The notes below the pieces were generated by a model that saw only the letters and a list, made by a program, of their open reading frames with translations, made no database searches and was not told where the DNA came from. DNA of 64,000 bases from Azospirillum brasilense (lineage in GTDB: Bacteria; Pseudomonadota; Alphaproteobacteria; Azospirillales; Azospirillaceae): assembly GCF_008365405.1 (NCBI RefSeq), contig NZ_QOKV01000003.1, positions 1 through 64,000 on the forward strand, written 5' to 3'. Positions 1-8,908 of the stretch are shown one piece after another (the first letter of the stretch is position 1; each line of letters opens with the position of its first letter). The position numbers were made by a program, and so were the translations under genes.

Positions 1-140
1 AAAGCATCTAAGCGGGAAACCCACCTCAAAACCAGAACTCCCTTGAGAGCCGTGACAGACCATCACGTCGATAGGAGGCATGTGGACGGGCGGCAACGCC
101 TGAAGCTGAGCCTTACTAATCGCTCGATCGGCTTGATCCT
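1..140 (+). rRNA. 23S rRNA, 3' end (partial)
   Basis: The first 140 bases match the well-known 3' end of bacterial 23S rRNA: the AAAGCATCTAAGCGGGAA segment, CCTTGAGAGCCGTG, and the closing CTCGATCGGCTTGATC. The gene runs in from outside the window. The exact 3' end is uncertain by several bases, because the closing helix with the 5' end cannot be seen. Confidence 0.95.
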
Positions 141-271
141 CTCCAGACGGCGGCCCGCGCGCAGCGGCAAGCCCTGGACGCAACGAGCCAACACCGCAAG
201 CATGCAGAAAACGTCCTCACTTAACGAAACCTCTGCCGTCCCTGTCCGGATGGTTCGCGTGTGCCTTGGTG

Positions 272-388
272 ACCTGGTGGTCATGGCGAGGCTCCCAACA
301 CCCGATCCCATTCCGAACTCGGCCGTGAAACGCCTCAGCGCCGATGGTACTGCGTCTTAAGACGTGGGAGAGTAGGTCGCCGCCAGGT
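272..388 (+). rRNA. 5S rRNA
   Basis: This 117-base segment carries the 5S landmarks CCCGATCCCATTCCGAACTC and GGGAGAGTAGGTCGCCGCC. Its ends, ACCTGGTGGTC and GCCGCCAGGT, pair to form helix I. It follows the 23S end by about 130 bases, the usual spacing. No tRNA gene is visible between 5S and the terminator downstream. Confidence 0.95.
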
Positions 389-474
389 CACCACGGCACA
401 CGCCACGCCATCCAAGGACGTGGACGCAGCAGGTTTCACACAAACACTTGACAATCGGCTCCATGAACGGCAAG

Positions 475-510
475 GCCGGCGCTTTCCCCTGTGGGAGGCG
501 CCGGCTTTTT
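475..510 (+). terminator. Rho-independent terminator of the rRNA operon
   Basis: An 8-bp perfect stem, GCCGGCGC (475-482) with GCGCCGGC (498-505), is followed directly by five T. It lies about 90 bases past the 5S gene, so it most likely ends the rRNA transcript. Confidence 0.85.
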
Positions 511-543
511 CGTTGTGCCTGGCCGTCGCTGCGGGCCCCCTCC

Positions 544-2400
544 CTAACCCTCCCCCGCTGCGCAGGGGAGGGGACAGAAGGGCGGGAAGTGGACGGTGCA
601 GAGCTTGTCGGGGCTTTCCTTGGCGATGGCCTTGTGGCCGGCGATGGCGGTGTTGATCGCGTCGGAGGTCAGGCGATGCACGCCGGGAGAGATCACCACG
701 GCGACGCCGCTGGCCGACAGCAGCGGGAAACGCCGCACCGCGCCGTAGCGGTCCTTGCCCTCGAAACAGCCGGCCTCCCGCGCCTCCGGATCGTAGAGGC
801 TCTCCGCGTCGGAGCGGAATTGCGCGACGAGGTCCGCCACGCGGGCGAGCGCGTCCTCGTCCGCGGCGCCGCTGAGGGCGACGAAGAAATCGTCGCCGCC
901 GATGTGGCCGGCGAAGCCGCCGTTGCCCGAGGCCCAGGCCTTCAGCCGCTCGCTGAACATCAGGATGGCGCGGTCGCCCTGGCGGAAGCCGAAACGGTCG
1001 TTGAAGGGCTTGAAGTTGTCGAAGTCGAGATAGGCCAGGACATGCCCGCGGTCCTGCTCCTGAAGGGCCCGCTCGATGTGGCGCACGATGGCGGCGTTGC
1101 CCGGCAAACGGGTCAGCGGGTTCTGGTCCGCGGCCATGGCGAGGTTGCGCTCGTGCACCAGACGGATCAGCGCGCCGCTGGACAGGAAGCCGGCATACTC
1201 GCCGCCTTCAATGATGATGATACCGTCGCTGGCCTCCTCCGCCGAGAAGGCTTCGATCACCTGGTCGAGCGGGGTGGAGATGTCGCAGACCGGGCTTTTC
1301 ACCACCAGATCGAGCAGCGTGTCGCCCAGCCCCTTGTTGCGCAGAAGCTCGCTGCCGAAGCGGGAATAGACGAAGCGCTTCAGGTCGCGCTCGCGGATCA
1401 GCCCCAGCGGGCGCTGCTGGCGGTCGACGATGGGGGCGATGGACGGGCTGTCGTCGCCGCGGAAATAGTCGAGAAGCTCCGTCTTCGGGGAATTGACCGC
1501 CAGCGGCGTCTGCCGCTCGATCACCTCGGACAGGCGGAGACGGGCCTCGTTCGGCTTGCGGCGGTCCCGGCGGTTCATCTCCTCGACGATGCCGTAGCGT
1601 TCGGGAATGGCGCGCAGATCCACGCTGGGCCGGGCGATCAGATAGCCCTGGGCGAAGTCGCAGCCGAGATCGCGGCAGGTGTAGAATTCCTTCTCCGTCT
1701 CCACCCCCTCGGCGATGATGAGGATGCCGAGCGCGTGGGCGTAGCCGACCAGCGCGTGGGCGATGGCCCGCTTGCGCGTGTCGTGGTCGATGCCGGCGAC
1801 GAAGTAGCGGTCGATCTTGAGATAGTCGGGCTTGGATTCGTAGAGCAGCCGGAGCCCGGCGAAGCCGACACCGAAATCGTCCAGCGCCACCCCGATGCCC
1901 GCCTGCCGGTAGCGGTCGATGGCCTGCTCGATGCTGTGGTCGGGGCGAAGCTCGCGCCGCTCGGAGATTTCCAAGCTGATGGTCAGGCGCGGGTCGGATG
2001 CGCCGCCATCCAGCGCGAAGGGGGGCAGCCAGGGGGAACCGGCCACCCCGACCACCCGCGCGTCGATGTTCAGGAACAGCTTGGCGTTCGGCCAGTGGTC
2101 CAGCGCGCGGAAGGCCGCCACCGCCTTGGCGTGCAGGGCGCATTCGACCTCGGCCAGCAGGCCCTGCATGCAGGCGGTGTCCAGCAGGTCGTTGGGGCTG
2201 GCGAAGGGGCTGCGCTCCAGGCCGCGCAGCAGCGCCTCCATGCCGTGGCAGCGCCCGGTCCGCATCTGCACGATGGGCTGAAAGGCGACCGACAGCCCGG
2301 CCAGAAGACGGGTCCATTCCGCCGGCAGCGCGGCCTTGCGGGCGCTCCCCGCCGGGGTGCCGGAGCGTTCGTCCCATTCTTCTGCTGGCACCGAGGCCAT
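544..2400 (-). CDS. EAL-CBS-GGDEF cyclic-di-GMP turnover protein
   Basis: Cytoplasmic 618-residue protein with no membrane segment. Residues 35-270 form an EAL phosphodiesterase domain with its catalytic set intact: EAL at 55-57, LEISE, ALDDFG, YLKID, AEGVE and the QGYL glutamine. Residues 295-420 look like a CBS pair. Residues 425-610 form a GGDEF domain with GGDDF (501-505) in place of GGDEF and no RxxD inhibitory site upstream. EAL before CBS and GGDEF is a known domain order. Phosphodiesterase activity is likely; cyclase activity is less certain. The start chosen is the first ATG before conserved sequence; an in-frame GTG four codons upstream is also possible. The last dozen codons are made of a CCCTCCCC-type repeat half. 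Transcribed divergently from the ATPase gene at 2597. Confidence 0.85.
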   Translation of the reverse strand: MASVPAEEWDERSGTPAGSARKAALPAEWTRLLAGLSVAFQPIVQMRTGRCHGMEALLRGLERSPFASPNDLLDTACMQGLLAEVECALHAKAVAAFRALDHWPNAKLFLNIDARVVGVAGSPWLPPFALDGGASDPRLTISLEISERRELRPDHSIEQAIDRYRQAGIGVALDDFGVGFAGLRLLYESKPDYLKIDRYFVAGIDHDTRKRAIAHALVGYAHALGILIIAEGVETEKEFYTCRDLGCDFAQGYLIARPSVDLRAIPERYGIVEEMNRRDRRKPNEARLRLSEVIERQTPLAVNSPKTELLDYFRGDDSPSIAPIVDRQQRPLGLIRERDLKRFVYSRFGSELLRNKGLGDTLLDLVVKSPVCDISTPLDQVIEAFSAEEASDGIIIIEGGEYAGFLSSGALIRLVHERNLAMAADQNPLTRLPGNAAIVRHIERALQEQDRGHVLAYLDFDNFKPFNDRFGFRQGDRAILMFSERLKAWASGNGGFAGHIGGDDFFVALSGAADEDALARVADLVAQFRSDAESLYDPEAREAGCFEGKDRYGAVRRFPLLSASGVAVVISPGVHRLTSDAINTAIAGHKAIAKESPDKLCTVHFPPFCPLPCAAGEG

Positions 2401-2596
2401 GGCTTCGTCCACCGCCGGCTGTCCATGTTCGTCGCGGGCAAGCCCATCTTGTAGCGGATGATCTTTTCGATTTCGTGACAAAGGCAAGGCGTCTGCGCGG
2501 AGGACGATCCAAAATGCCCTTCGCACCCCGGACCCGCTTTGCGCTATAGGGGTGCGCTTCAACGCAGACGATGGCGGATCTGGGAGGCGGCGGGGC

Positions 2597-4171
2597 ATGA
2601 AGGTCGGCATCGACATGGGGGCGGCCATGACGGCTGGCGCGACGGGAGCGTCGGCGATGCTGGATCTCGAGGAGCTGCTGGCGACCCGCCTGCTGGTGCA
2701 GGGCAACTCCGGCTCCGGCAAGTCGCATCTGCTGCGCCGCCTGATCGAGCAGAGCGCGCGCTGGGTGCAGCAGGCGGTGATCGACCCCGAGGGCGACTTC
2801 GTGACTCTGGCCGAGCGCTTCGGCCACATCGTGGTGAACGCCGACGAGCACAGCGAGGCCGCCCTGCAGAGCGTCGCCGCCCGCGTGCGCCAGCACCGCG
2901 TCTCCGTCGTGCTGAACCTGGAGGGGCTGGACGCGGACCTGCAGATGCGCCACGCCGCGGCCTTCCTCGGCGGGCTGTTCGACGCCGACCGCGACCACTG
3001 GTACCCCATGCTGGTGGTGGTGGACGAGGCGCAGCTCTTCGCCCCTTCCGCCGCCGGCGAGGTGTCGGACGAGGCGCGCAAGGTCTCGCTGGGCGCCATG
3101 ACCAACCTGATGTGCCGCGGCCGCAAGCGCGGGCTGGCCGGGGTGATCGCCACGCAGCGCCTCGCCAAGCTGGCCAAGAACGTGGCGGCGGAGGCGTCCA
3201 ACTTCCTGATGGGCCGCACCTTCCTCGACATCGACATGGCCCGCGCCGCCGACCTGCTGGGCATGGAGCGCCGCACCGCGGAGATGTTCCGCGACCTGGA
3301 GCGCGGCCATTTCATCGCGCTCGGCCCGGCCATCTCGCGCCGTCCGCTGCCGCTGCGCATCGGTGCGGTGGAGACGCAGGGGCGGGCCGGCAGCCCGAAG
3401 CTGATGCCGCTGCCCGACACCACGCTGGAGGACGCGCGGGAGCTGATCTTCAGGCCGGGCGAGCCGGAGCCGCCGCGCTTGGCGGTGCGGCGCCCCTCGA
3501 CCAGCGCCAGCGCCGATCTGCTGGCCCAGCTTTCCCGCCCGCGCCCCCTGCCGGCGGAGCCGGCGGCCGAGGACGCCGCCCCCGCGCTGCCCCTGGAGGA
3601 GCCGGAAACCCCGGAGCAGGCGGCGGAGCGCAAAGCCGCCTACGAGGCGATCCTGCGCGCGGTTCTGGCCGATCCGGAGGCGCCCTACCGCTCCATCGCC
3701 GTGCTGTATCAGGATTTCCTGGTGCGCTGCCGGACGCAGGGGGTGCGGGGCGAGCTTCTGGAATTGCCGGCCTTCCGGCGCAAGCTGGCGGCGGCCCGCG
3801 CCGGGGCGGGGGATGGCACCGAAGAAAATCCCGCCTGGGAGAAGGCGACGCAGGTGGCGGCCACCCTGCCGGAGGACATCCAGGTCGTCTTCCTGCTGCT
3901 GGCCCGCGCGGCGCTGGACCATCTGCCCTGCCCGTCCGACGCCGACGTGGCCCGCGCCTGCGGCAGCCGGTCGCGCGGGCGGGCGCGGCGCCTGCTGACC
4001 TACATGGAGCAGCGCGGCTTCGTCGCCACGCGCAGCGGGCTGGGCAACACGCGCAGCATCGCCCTGCCGGCGCTGGGCTGGGAAACCGCTCTGGGCGATC
4101 CGAACGCCGACCCGAACGCCGAAGACGGGTCGGATGGGCCGGAGGACGGCGGGCTGTTCGCCACCGCCTGA
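2597..4171 (+). CDS. HerA-like (DUF87) ATP-binding protein
   Basis: A 524-residue ATPase of the HerA/FtsK-type helicase class. Walker A is GNSGSGKS at residues 36-43 and Walker B is LVVVDEAQLF near 139-148. The segment after it, with RGRKRGLAGVIATQRLAKL, is typical of DUF87 proteins. The C-terminal third (about 340-524) is less conserved and probably contains a winged-helix part. The ATG at 2597 was chosen because GGAGG lies about 10 bases upstream; an upstream in-frame GTG at 2552 lacks this. HerA proteins usually act with the NurA nuclease, but no NurA gene is beside it. The partner and substrate are therefore unknown. Confidence 0.8.
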   Translation: MKVGIDMGAAMTAGATGASAMLDLEELLATRLLVQGNSGSGKSHLLRRLIEQSARWVQQAVIDPEGDFVTLAERFGHIVVNADEHSEAALQSVAARVRQHRVSVVLNLEGLDADLQMRHAAAFLGGLFDADRDHWYPMLVVVDEAQLFAPSAAGEVSDEARKVSLGAMTNLMCRGRKRGLAGVIATQRLAKLAKNVAAEASNFLMGRTFLDIDMARAADLLGMERRTAEMFRDLERGHFIALGPAISRRPLPLRIGAVETQGRAGSPKLMPLPDTTLEDARELIFRPGEPEPPRLAVRRPSTSASADLLAQLSRPRPLPAEPAAEDAAPALPLEEPETPEQAAERKAAYEAILRAVLADPEAPYRSIAVLYQDFLVRCRTQGVRGELLELPAFRRKLAAARAGAGDGTEENPAWEKATQVAATLPEDIQVVFLLLARAALDHLPCPSDADVARACGSRSRGRARRLLTYMEQRGFVATRSGLGNTRSIALPALGWETALGDPNADPNAEDGSDGPEDGGLFATA

Positions 4172-4180
4172 GCGGGCTTT

Positions 4181-4588
4181 CTATTCGTCGTCCGGCTCGA
4201 TCCCGGCGGCCAGGGCGTGGGCCAGACGCCCGGCGGCGGCGACCGCGGCCATCGCCTCCTGCGCTTTGGCGGCGATGCGCGCGGTGCCCTCCGGCGTCGG
4301 CTGGTGGAGCGAGGGATCGGGCAGGCGTTCGACGAAATCCCAGGCGCCGGTGGCGGGGTCCCAGACCTCGAACACGTCGGGGTTGGGGCGGCGGGCGACC
4401 CAGGCGCGGGCGGCGTTGCCCTCGGCGCGGAAGCGCACCCCGAAGAAGCGGCTGGCCGCCATGGCCCCGATCGCCGCGACCAGATCGGCGTCGGCGTCCG
4501 GACAGCGCTGCGTCAGAGCGGCGCGCAGGGCTTCCGCCAGGGCGCGGCGGTCGTCATGATGGGGAAGGCCGTCGGGATCGGTTCTCAT
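4181..4588 (-). CDS. Hypothetical protein, 135 aa
   Basis: I do not recognise this family. The predicted protein is soluble, rich in Ala and Arg, with one more ordered stretch (FFGVRFRAEGNAARAWVARR, around residues 48-67) followed by DVFEVWDPATGAWDFVERLP. This reads like a small beta-rich domain with a helical, alanine-rich tail ending in EPDDE. It is convergent with the HerA-like gene, whose stop is 9 bases away, and divergent from the TPR/glycosyltransferase gene. Codon usage matches its neighbours, so it is probably a genuine lineage-specific gene. Confidence 0.6.
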   Translation of the reverse strand: MRTDPDGLPHHDDRRALAEALRAALTQRCPDADADLVAAIGAMAASRFFGVRFRAEGNAARAWVARRPNPDVFEVWDPATGAWDFVERLPDPSLHQPTPEGTARIAAKAQEAMAAVAAAGRLAHALAAGIEPDDE

Positions 4589-4660
4589 GACCCGCGATGG
4601 TAGAGGGATGGCGCGCTTCCGCAAACGGGCGCGATGTCGCAAGCGAAGCCCGGAGTCGTC

Positions 4661-6454
4661 ATGGTCAGCCTGTCCGAAGCCTACGCCATCGCCATTGGTC
4701 ACCACCGGGCCGGACGGATGGGCGAGGCCGCCGGGATCTACCGGGCCATTCTCGACGCCGATCCGCGGCAGGCCGACGCGCTGCATCTGCTGGGCGTCCT
4801 GGCGGGCCAGACCGGGCGGGGCGAGGACGCGGTGTCGTTGATCACCCAAGCCATCACACTGGACCCGGAGGCGGCGGACTATCACGACAATCTCGGCAGC
4901 CTGCGCCGTACCGGCGGCGATGCGGTTCGGGCGGCCGGGCAGCACGCGCGCGCCCTGGCGCTGGAGCCGGGGCGGGCCAAGGCGGCCTTCAACCGGGGGC
5001 TGGCGCTCGGCGATCTGGGGCGGGTGGAAGAGGCGTTGATATGCTTCCGCGCCGCCCTGCGGATCGATCCCGGCTATGGGGCGGCGGCGCTGGCGGCGGG
5101 GCGGCTGCTGGCTGGCGGGCCGGAGCCGACGGCGGCGGAACGCTGGCTGGCCCACGCGCTGTCCCTGGCGCCGGACAGCGCCGACGCCTGGGCGGCCGTG
5201 GGACGGGCGCGGCTGGCGGCGGCGGAGGCCGACGGGGCGGTGAGGGGCTATGGCCGTGCGGCGCGGCTGTGTCCGGGCAATGGTGCGGCGCTGAGCAACC
5301 TTGCGATGGCGACTTTGCAGGCCAGCGGCGCCCTGCCGGAGTTCCCCCGCGCCGACCGCCCGGAGGCGAGTTGGGGCGAGCCGCTGGGCCGTGTCCTCGA
5401 CCTGTTTTTGGAGGCGCTGGATTACGGAACGGGGGAGGTGGCGGAGGTGGCGCTGTTCCGCACCGCCGTGCTGACCATCCATCGCGGCATGCTGGACGAT
5501 GCGCGGCTGGAGCGGATCGCCGAGCGGGCACGGGACCGGCTACGGTGCGCGCCGGGGGATGGCGCGGCGGCCGCCTGTATCGCACACAGTCTCTACCGCC
5601 GGGGGCGATTGGTGACCGCCTCGCGGCTTGCCCGGCGGTATCTGCGCGGCTGGTCGGAGGAGGCGATCCGCGCCGACCCGCAGACGGCGAAATGGCGGCA
5701 GGTCGATGCGCGCCCGGTCTTCCTCGACACGCTCTCCGGGTATCGGCCGCGCATCGCGGAGGCGGGGGAACGGTCGATGCCGGTTCCGCCCGCGGCTGGT
5801 GGTGGCGCGATCCTACTGGTCAGCGTCGATTCCGGCTATTGGAGGCGGTTCGGCGGCTGGTTCCTGTCCCATGCCCTCAAGGATGCGCCGGGCAACCGCG
5901 TGCATGTCCACATCGTCAATCCCGGTGCGGAGGATCGCGCCGATCTGGACCGCCGCTGCGCCGCCCAGCCGGGGCGGCTGTCGTGGTCGCTGGAGCGCAT
6001 CGACCTGTCCGTCCACGCGCCGGGGGCGGAGACCACCTATTACGCCTGCGCGCGCTTCTTCGTGGCCCGGGACCTGCTGGGATGGACGGGGGCGCCGGTC
6101 TTCATCACCGACATCGACGCCCGATGCACGGCGCCGCTTCCACCCGACCTGCGCGACGGGGCGGGCTGGGACCTGACCATCATGCGCGACCGCCGCGCCC
6201 GCGGGCCGTTCGACGACATCATCGTCAGCTTCCTCGGCATCGCGCCGACCGCGGCGGGGCGGGAGTTCCTCGGGCTCGTCGGCGCCTACATCGGCTGGTT
6301 CTTCGACCGGGGCGAGGCGGCCTGGACGCTGGACCAGGCGGCGCCCTACGCCGTTCTCTACGACTGGACGCGGCGCGGGCGGACGCCCCGGCTGCGGGAC
6401 TGTGAGTTCCTGCGCCTGCCCTGGTTCGATTTCCCGGTGAAGGGGGAGGGGTGA
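4661..6454 (+). CDS. TPR-repeat protein with C-terminal glycosyltransferase-like domain
   Basis: A 597-residue protein. The N-terminal 220 residues are four to six TPR units, visible as repeats of the form A..LLGVL..Q.GR.EDAV..I..AI.LDP. A spacer of about 130 helical residues follows. The C-terminal 200 residues begin with GAILLVSVDSGYW and contain VFITDIDAR, a DxD motif as in nucleotide-sugar-dependent GT-A enzymes. TPR/glycosyltransferase fusions often modify surface polysaccharide or flagellin, but the acceptor cannot be told here. The ATG at 4661 has CGGAG five bases upstream; the ATG at 4634 (9 codons longer) has a poorer site. No signal peptide is present. Confidence 0.7.
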   Translation: MVSLSEAYAIAIGHHRAGRMGEAAGIYRAILDADPRQADALHLLGVLAGQTGRGEDAVSLITQAITLDPEAADYHDNLGSLRRTGGDAVRAAGQHARALALEPGRAKAAFNRGLALGDLGRVEEALICFRAALRIDPGYGAAALAAGRLLAGGPEPTAAERWLAHALSLAPDSADAWAAVGRARLAAAEADGAVRGYGRAARLCPGNGAALSNLAMATLQASGALPEFPRADRPEASWGEPLGRVLDLFLEALDYGTGEVAEVALFRTAVLTIHRGMLDDARLERIAERARDRLRCAPGDGAAAACIAHSLYRRGRLVTASRLARRYLRGWSEEAIRADPQTAKWRQVDARPVFLDTLSGYRPRIAEAGERSMPVPPAAGGGAILLVSVDSGYWRRFGGWFLSHALKDAPGNRVHVHIVNPGAEDRADLDRRCAAQPGRLSWSLERIDLSVHAPGAETTYYACARFFVARDLLGWTGAPVFITDIDARCTAPLPPDLRDGAGWDLTIMRDRRARGPFDDIIVSFLGIAPTAAGREFLGLVGAYIGWFFDRGEAAWTLDQAAPYAVLYDWTRRGRTPRLRDCEFLRLPWFDFPVKGEG

Positions 6455-6475
6455 AGGGCGAGGGGTGACGGGCCG

Positions 6476-6697
6476 CTACGCCGCCTGTACGCTGTTGTCC
6501 TTGCGCCGGGACAGCTGCAACTGGCCGTCCAGGCACTTCACGTAGGTGGTCTTGCCGGCCTTCAGGTTGTCGCAGACGGTGACCAGAGCGCGCGGGATCG
6601 CCGCGAACTCCTTCGAGCCGCGCGACTGCGTGTTGTAGGCGGCGAGGTGCTGGCGCAGCCCCTCCTTCGACACCGGCTTTCCGTCGTTTCCGATCAT
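6476..6697 (-). CDS. Small hypothetical protein, 73 aa
   Basis: A 73-residue basic soluble protein. It has no recognisable family but non-random sequence: IGNDGKPVSKEGLRQHLAAY and VTVCDNLKAGKTTYVKCLDG, with two cysteines. The start is supported by GGGGACG a few bases upstream of the ATG. That ribosome site lies inside a perfect 10-bp inverted repeat (6698-6707 with 6740-6749), described separately. It is downstream of, and on the same strand as, the 52-residue gene at 6756-6914, so the two may be co-transcribed. Confidence 0.6.
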   Translation of the reverse strand: MIGNDGKPVSKEGLRQHLAAYNTQSRGSKEFAAIPRALVTVCDNLKAGKTTYVKCLDGQLQLSRRKDNSVQAA

Positions 6698-6749
6698 GGT
6701 CGTCCCCGCGTGAGTGGTCCTTGATGGACGAGGCTACGTGGGGACGACC
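6698..6749 (-). promoter_or_regulatory. Inverted repeat masking the ribosome site of the 73-aa gene
   Basis: In the minus-strand transcript GGTCGTCCCC (complement of 6740-6749) pairs perfectly with GGGGACGACC (complement of 6698-6707). The latter holds the Shine-Dalgarno sequence and touches the ATG. The loop is 32 bases. The pairing is seen in the sequence; a role in translation control is inferred. Confidence 0.5.
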
Positions 6750-6755
6750 CTGGAC

Positions 6756-6914
6756 TCAACGTCCACTGCCGTTGGTGGGCCGGTCCTCCGGTTTTCCCCC
6801 GTCGCCGGTCCAGTCGTCGGTGATGTAGCGTTGGGCGTCGCTGATCTTTTCCACCTCGTCGCGGCTGGGCGGCTTGGGCACGCGCGACTGGCCGTTCTCG
6901 CGGTCCTGGTCCAT
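6756..6914 (-). CDS. Small hypothetical protein, 52 aa
   Basis: A 52-residue, very hydrophilic protein (MDQDRENGQSRVPKP at the start) with a more ordered middle, EVEKISDAQRYITDDWTG. The family is not recognised. The start is well supported by GGAGG four to eight bases upstream of the ATG at 6914. It is divergent from the peptide transporter operon and probably heads the minus-strand pair with the 73-residue gene. The lack of hydrophobic residues suggests an intrinsically disordered or partner-bound protein. Confidence 0.55.
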   Translation of the reverse strand: MDQDRENGQSRVPKPPSRDEVEKISDAQRYITDDWTGDGGKPEDRPTNGSGR

Positions 6915-7030
6915 GGGTCCTCCATCGCTTTGCCAGTGATGTGGACGGACGGGCGGGGCCGGCAAGCCCATCCCGGACCGGGGTACGGCATTCGCGTCCG
7001 ATCATGGGGAGCGCTATGACCGCCGCCCGC

Positions 7031-7060
7031 TTGACAGGCGAACCCGCGCCGCCGGATCAT
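7031..7060 (+). promoter_or_regulatory. Candidate sigma-70 promoter of the peptide ABC operon
   Basis: A perfect -35 box TTGACA (7031-7036) is followed after 18 bases by GATCAT (7055-7060), a 4/6 match to -10. Two GAATTC words six bases apart (7079-7084 and 7091-7096) lie between it and the first gene and could be an operator. Confidence 0.4.
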
Positions 7061-7142
7061 CCGGCCGTTAACCGCTAAGAATTCCAAAGAGAATTCGCCC
7101 CGTCCGGGGTCGTTCCGGGATCACGCAGGGAGTATGGGAACC

Positions 7143-8750
7143 ATGAACACGCTCGCGCGCCGTCTGGCCGGTGCCGCCCTTCTGTCCGCCGGACTTTCCT
7201 TCGGTCTTGCGGCCACGCCAGTCCTGGCCGACACGCCGAAGGACACGCTGGTCATGGCTTGGCAGTTCGACGACATCGTGACGCTCGATCCCGGCGAGAT
7301 CTTCGAGCTGTCGGGGGCGGAATACGGCGCCCAGGTCTATGACCGGCTGATCCGCTTCGACGTCAACGACGTCAGCAAGATCTACGGGCAGGTGGCGGAA
7401 AGCTGGACCGTCTCCGACGACGGCAAGACCTTCACCTTCACCATCCGCGACGGCATCAAGTTCCACTCCGGCAACCCGCTGACGGCGGAGGACGTGGCCT
7501 ACTCGCTCCAGCGCGCCGTGAAGATGAACAAGGGGCCAGCCTTCATCCTGACCCAGTTCGGTCTGACGCCGGAGAATGTCGACCAGAAGGTCCGCGCGAC
7601 CAACCCGCGCACCCTGGTGTTCGAGACGGACAAGACCTACGCCCCGACCTTCGTGCTCTATTGCCTGACCGCCGACGTCTCCGGCGTGGTCGATTCCAAG
7701 CTGGTCAAGAGCAAGGAGGTCAACGGCGACTTCGGCGCCGCCTTCCTGAAGGCCAACTCCGCCGGGTCCGGTCCCTTCGTCCTGCGCCAGTGGAAGGCCA
7801 GCGAGCTTCTGTCGCTGGAGGCCAATGCCAATTACTGGGGCGGCGCCCCCGCCGTGAAGCGCGTGCTGATCCGCCACATCGCGGAACCGGCGACCCAGCG
7901 CCTGCTGCTGGAGAAGGGCGACGTGGACGTGGCCCGCAACCTGAAGCCGGAGCAGTTCGAGCCGCTGCGCGGCAACGACAAGATCCGCATCGTCCAGGCG
8001 CCCAAGGGCACGCTCTATTATTTCGGCCTGAACCAGAAGAACGAGGTGCTGGCCAAGCCCGACGTGCGCAAGGCCTTCAAGTACGCCGTGGATTACGACG
8101 GCATGGCGAAGACCATCATGAACGGGCTGGGCACCGTCCATCAGGCCTTCCTGCCCAAGGGCTTCCTCGGCGCGCTGGAGGAGAACCCGTACACGTACGA
8201 TCCGGCCAAGGCGAAGGAGCTGCTCCGCCAAGCGGGCTATCCGGACGGCATCACGGTGACGATGGACGTCCGCAACACCTCGCCCAGCATGGACATGGCC
8301 CAGGCCATCCAGGGCAGCGCCGCGGCGGCGGGCATCACGGTCAAGCTGCTGCCGGCGGACGGCAAGCAGGTGGTCACCAAGTACCGCGCCCGCAACCACG
8401 AGGCGCTGCTGTACCAGTGGGGCGCCGACTACCAAGACCCGAACACCAACGCCGACACTTTCGCCGCCAACCCGGACAACGCCGACGACGCGAAGGCCAA
8501 GCCGCTGTCCTGGCGCAACGCCTGGGACATTCCCGAGCTGACCAAGAAGACCGCCGCCGCGGTCGAGGAGCGCGACGCCGCCAAGCGCGCCGCGATGTAC
8601 CAGGAGCTTCAGCGCGAGGTTCTAGAGACGTCGCCTTTCGTCATCATGTTCCAGCAGACCGAGGTGATCGCGGAGCGCAGCAACGTCGAAGGGCTGGTCT
8701 GGGGTCCGAGCTTCGACAGCAACTACTACTGGAAGGTCAGCAAGAAATAA
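7143..8750 (+). CDS. Peptide/nickel-type ABC transporter, periplasmic substrate-binding protein
   Basis: A 535-residue SBP_bac_5 family binding protein. A Sec signal peptide is clear: basic start, hydrophobic stretch, then cleavage after TPVLA. The mature protein shows family features: SWTVSDDGKTFTFTIRDGIKFHSG, LTAEDVAYSLQRA, DVRKAFKYAVDYDG and QWGADYQDPNTN. It would capture peptides or a similar ligand and deliver it to the permease encoded downstream. The ATG at 7143 is preferred over the one at 7134, because GGGAG upstream is too close to the latter. It is the first gene of a five-gene importer operon and is separated from the permeases by a repeat hairpin. Confidence 0.92.
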   Translation: MNTLARRLAGAALLSAGLSFGLAATPVLADTPKDTLVMAWQFDDIVTLDPGEIFELSGAEYGAQVYDRLIRFDVNDVSKIYGQVAESWTVSDDGKTFTFTIRDGIKFHSGNPLTAEDVAYSLQRAVKMNKGPAFILTQFGLTPENVDQKVRATNPRTLVFETDKTYAPTFVLYCLTADVSGVVDSKLVKSKEVNGDFGAAFLKANSAGSGPFVLRQWKASELLSLEANANYWGGAPAVKRVLIRHIAEPATQRLLLEKGDVDVARNLKPEQFEPLRGNDKIRIVQAPKGTLYYFGLNQKNEVLAKPDVRKAFKYAVDYDGMAKTIMNGLGTVHQAFLPKGFLGALEENPYTYDPAKAKELLRQAGYPDGITVTMDVRNTSPSMDMAQAIQGSAAAAGITVKLLPADGKQVVTKYRARNHEALLYQWGADYQDPNTNADTFAANPDNADDAKAKPLSWRNAWDIPELTKKTAAAVEERDAAKRAAMYQELQREVLETSPFVIMFQQTEVIAERSNVEGLVWGPSFDSNYYWKVSKK

Positions 8751-8762
8751 GGCGGGCCGCCC

Positions 8763-8908
8763 ATCCCCTCTCCCGTCCCGGGAGAGGGTGGCGCCGAAGG
8801 CGCCGGGTGAGGGTCGTGCGAGGATCGAGACGCTGATCCTCGGCGGCACCCTCACCCTTCCCGTGCTTTGCACGGGTCCCCTCCCTCTCCCGGGGCGGGA
8901 GAGGGACC
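8763..8908. repeat. BIME-like repeat pair between binding-protein and permease genes
   Basis: CCCTCTCCCG (8766-8775) pairs with CGGGAGAGGG (8779-8788). A second hairpin, CCCTCTCCCGGGGCGGGAGAGGG, lies near 8883-8905. Between them GGGTGAGGGT (8805-8814) and ACCCTCACCC (8848-8857) are also complementary. The same words recur at about 537-577, 11737-11851, 20899-21000, 26895-27044 and 38820-38896. Confidence 0.8.

Noticed and set aside
389-474. A tRNA-Met after 5S, common in alphaproteobacterial rRNA operons
   Set aside because: No cloverleaf or T-loop sequence is present before the terminator.
448-2454. A 668-codon open frame on the plus strand opposite the EAL-GGDEF gene
   Set aside because: High G+C opens antisense frames. 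Its product is low-complexity Gly/Ala/Val/Arg with no motif, whereas the minus strand has intact EAL and GGDEF motifs.
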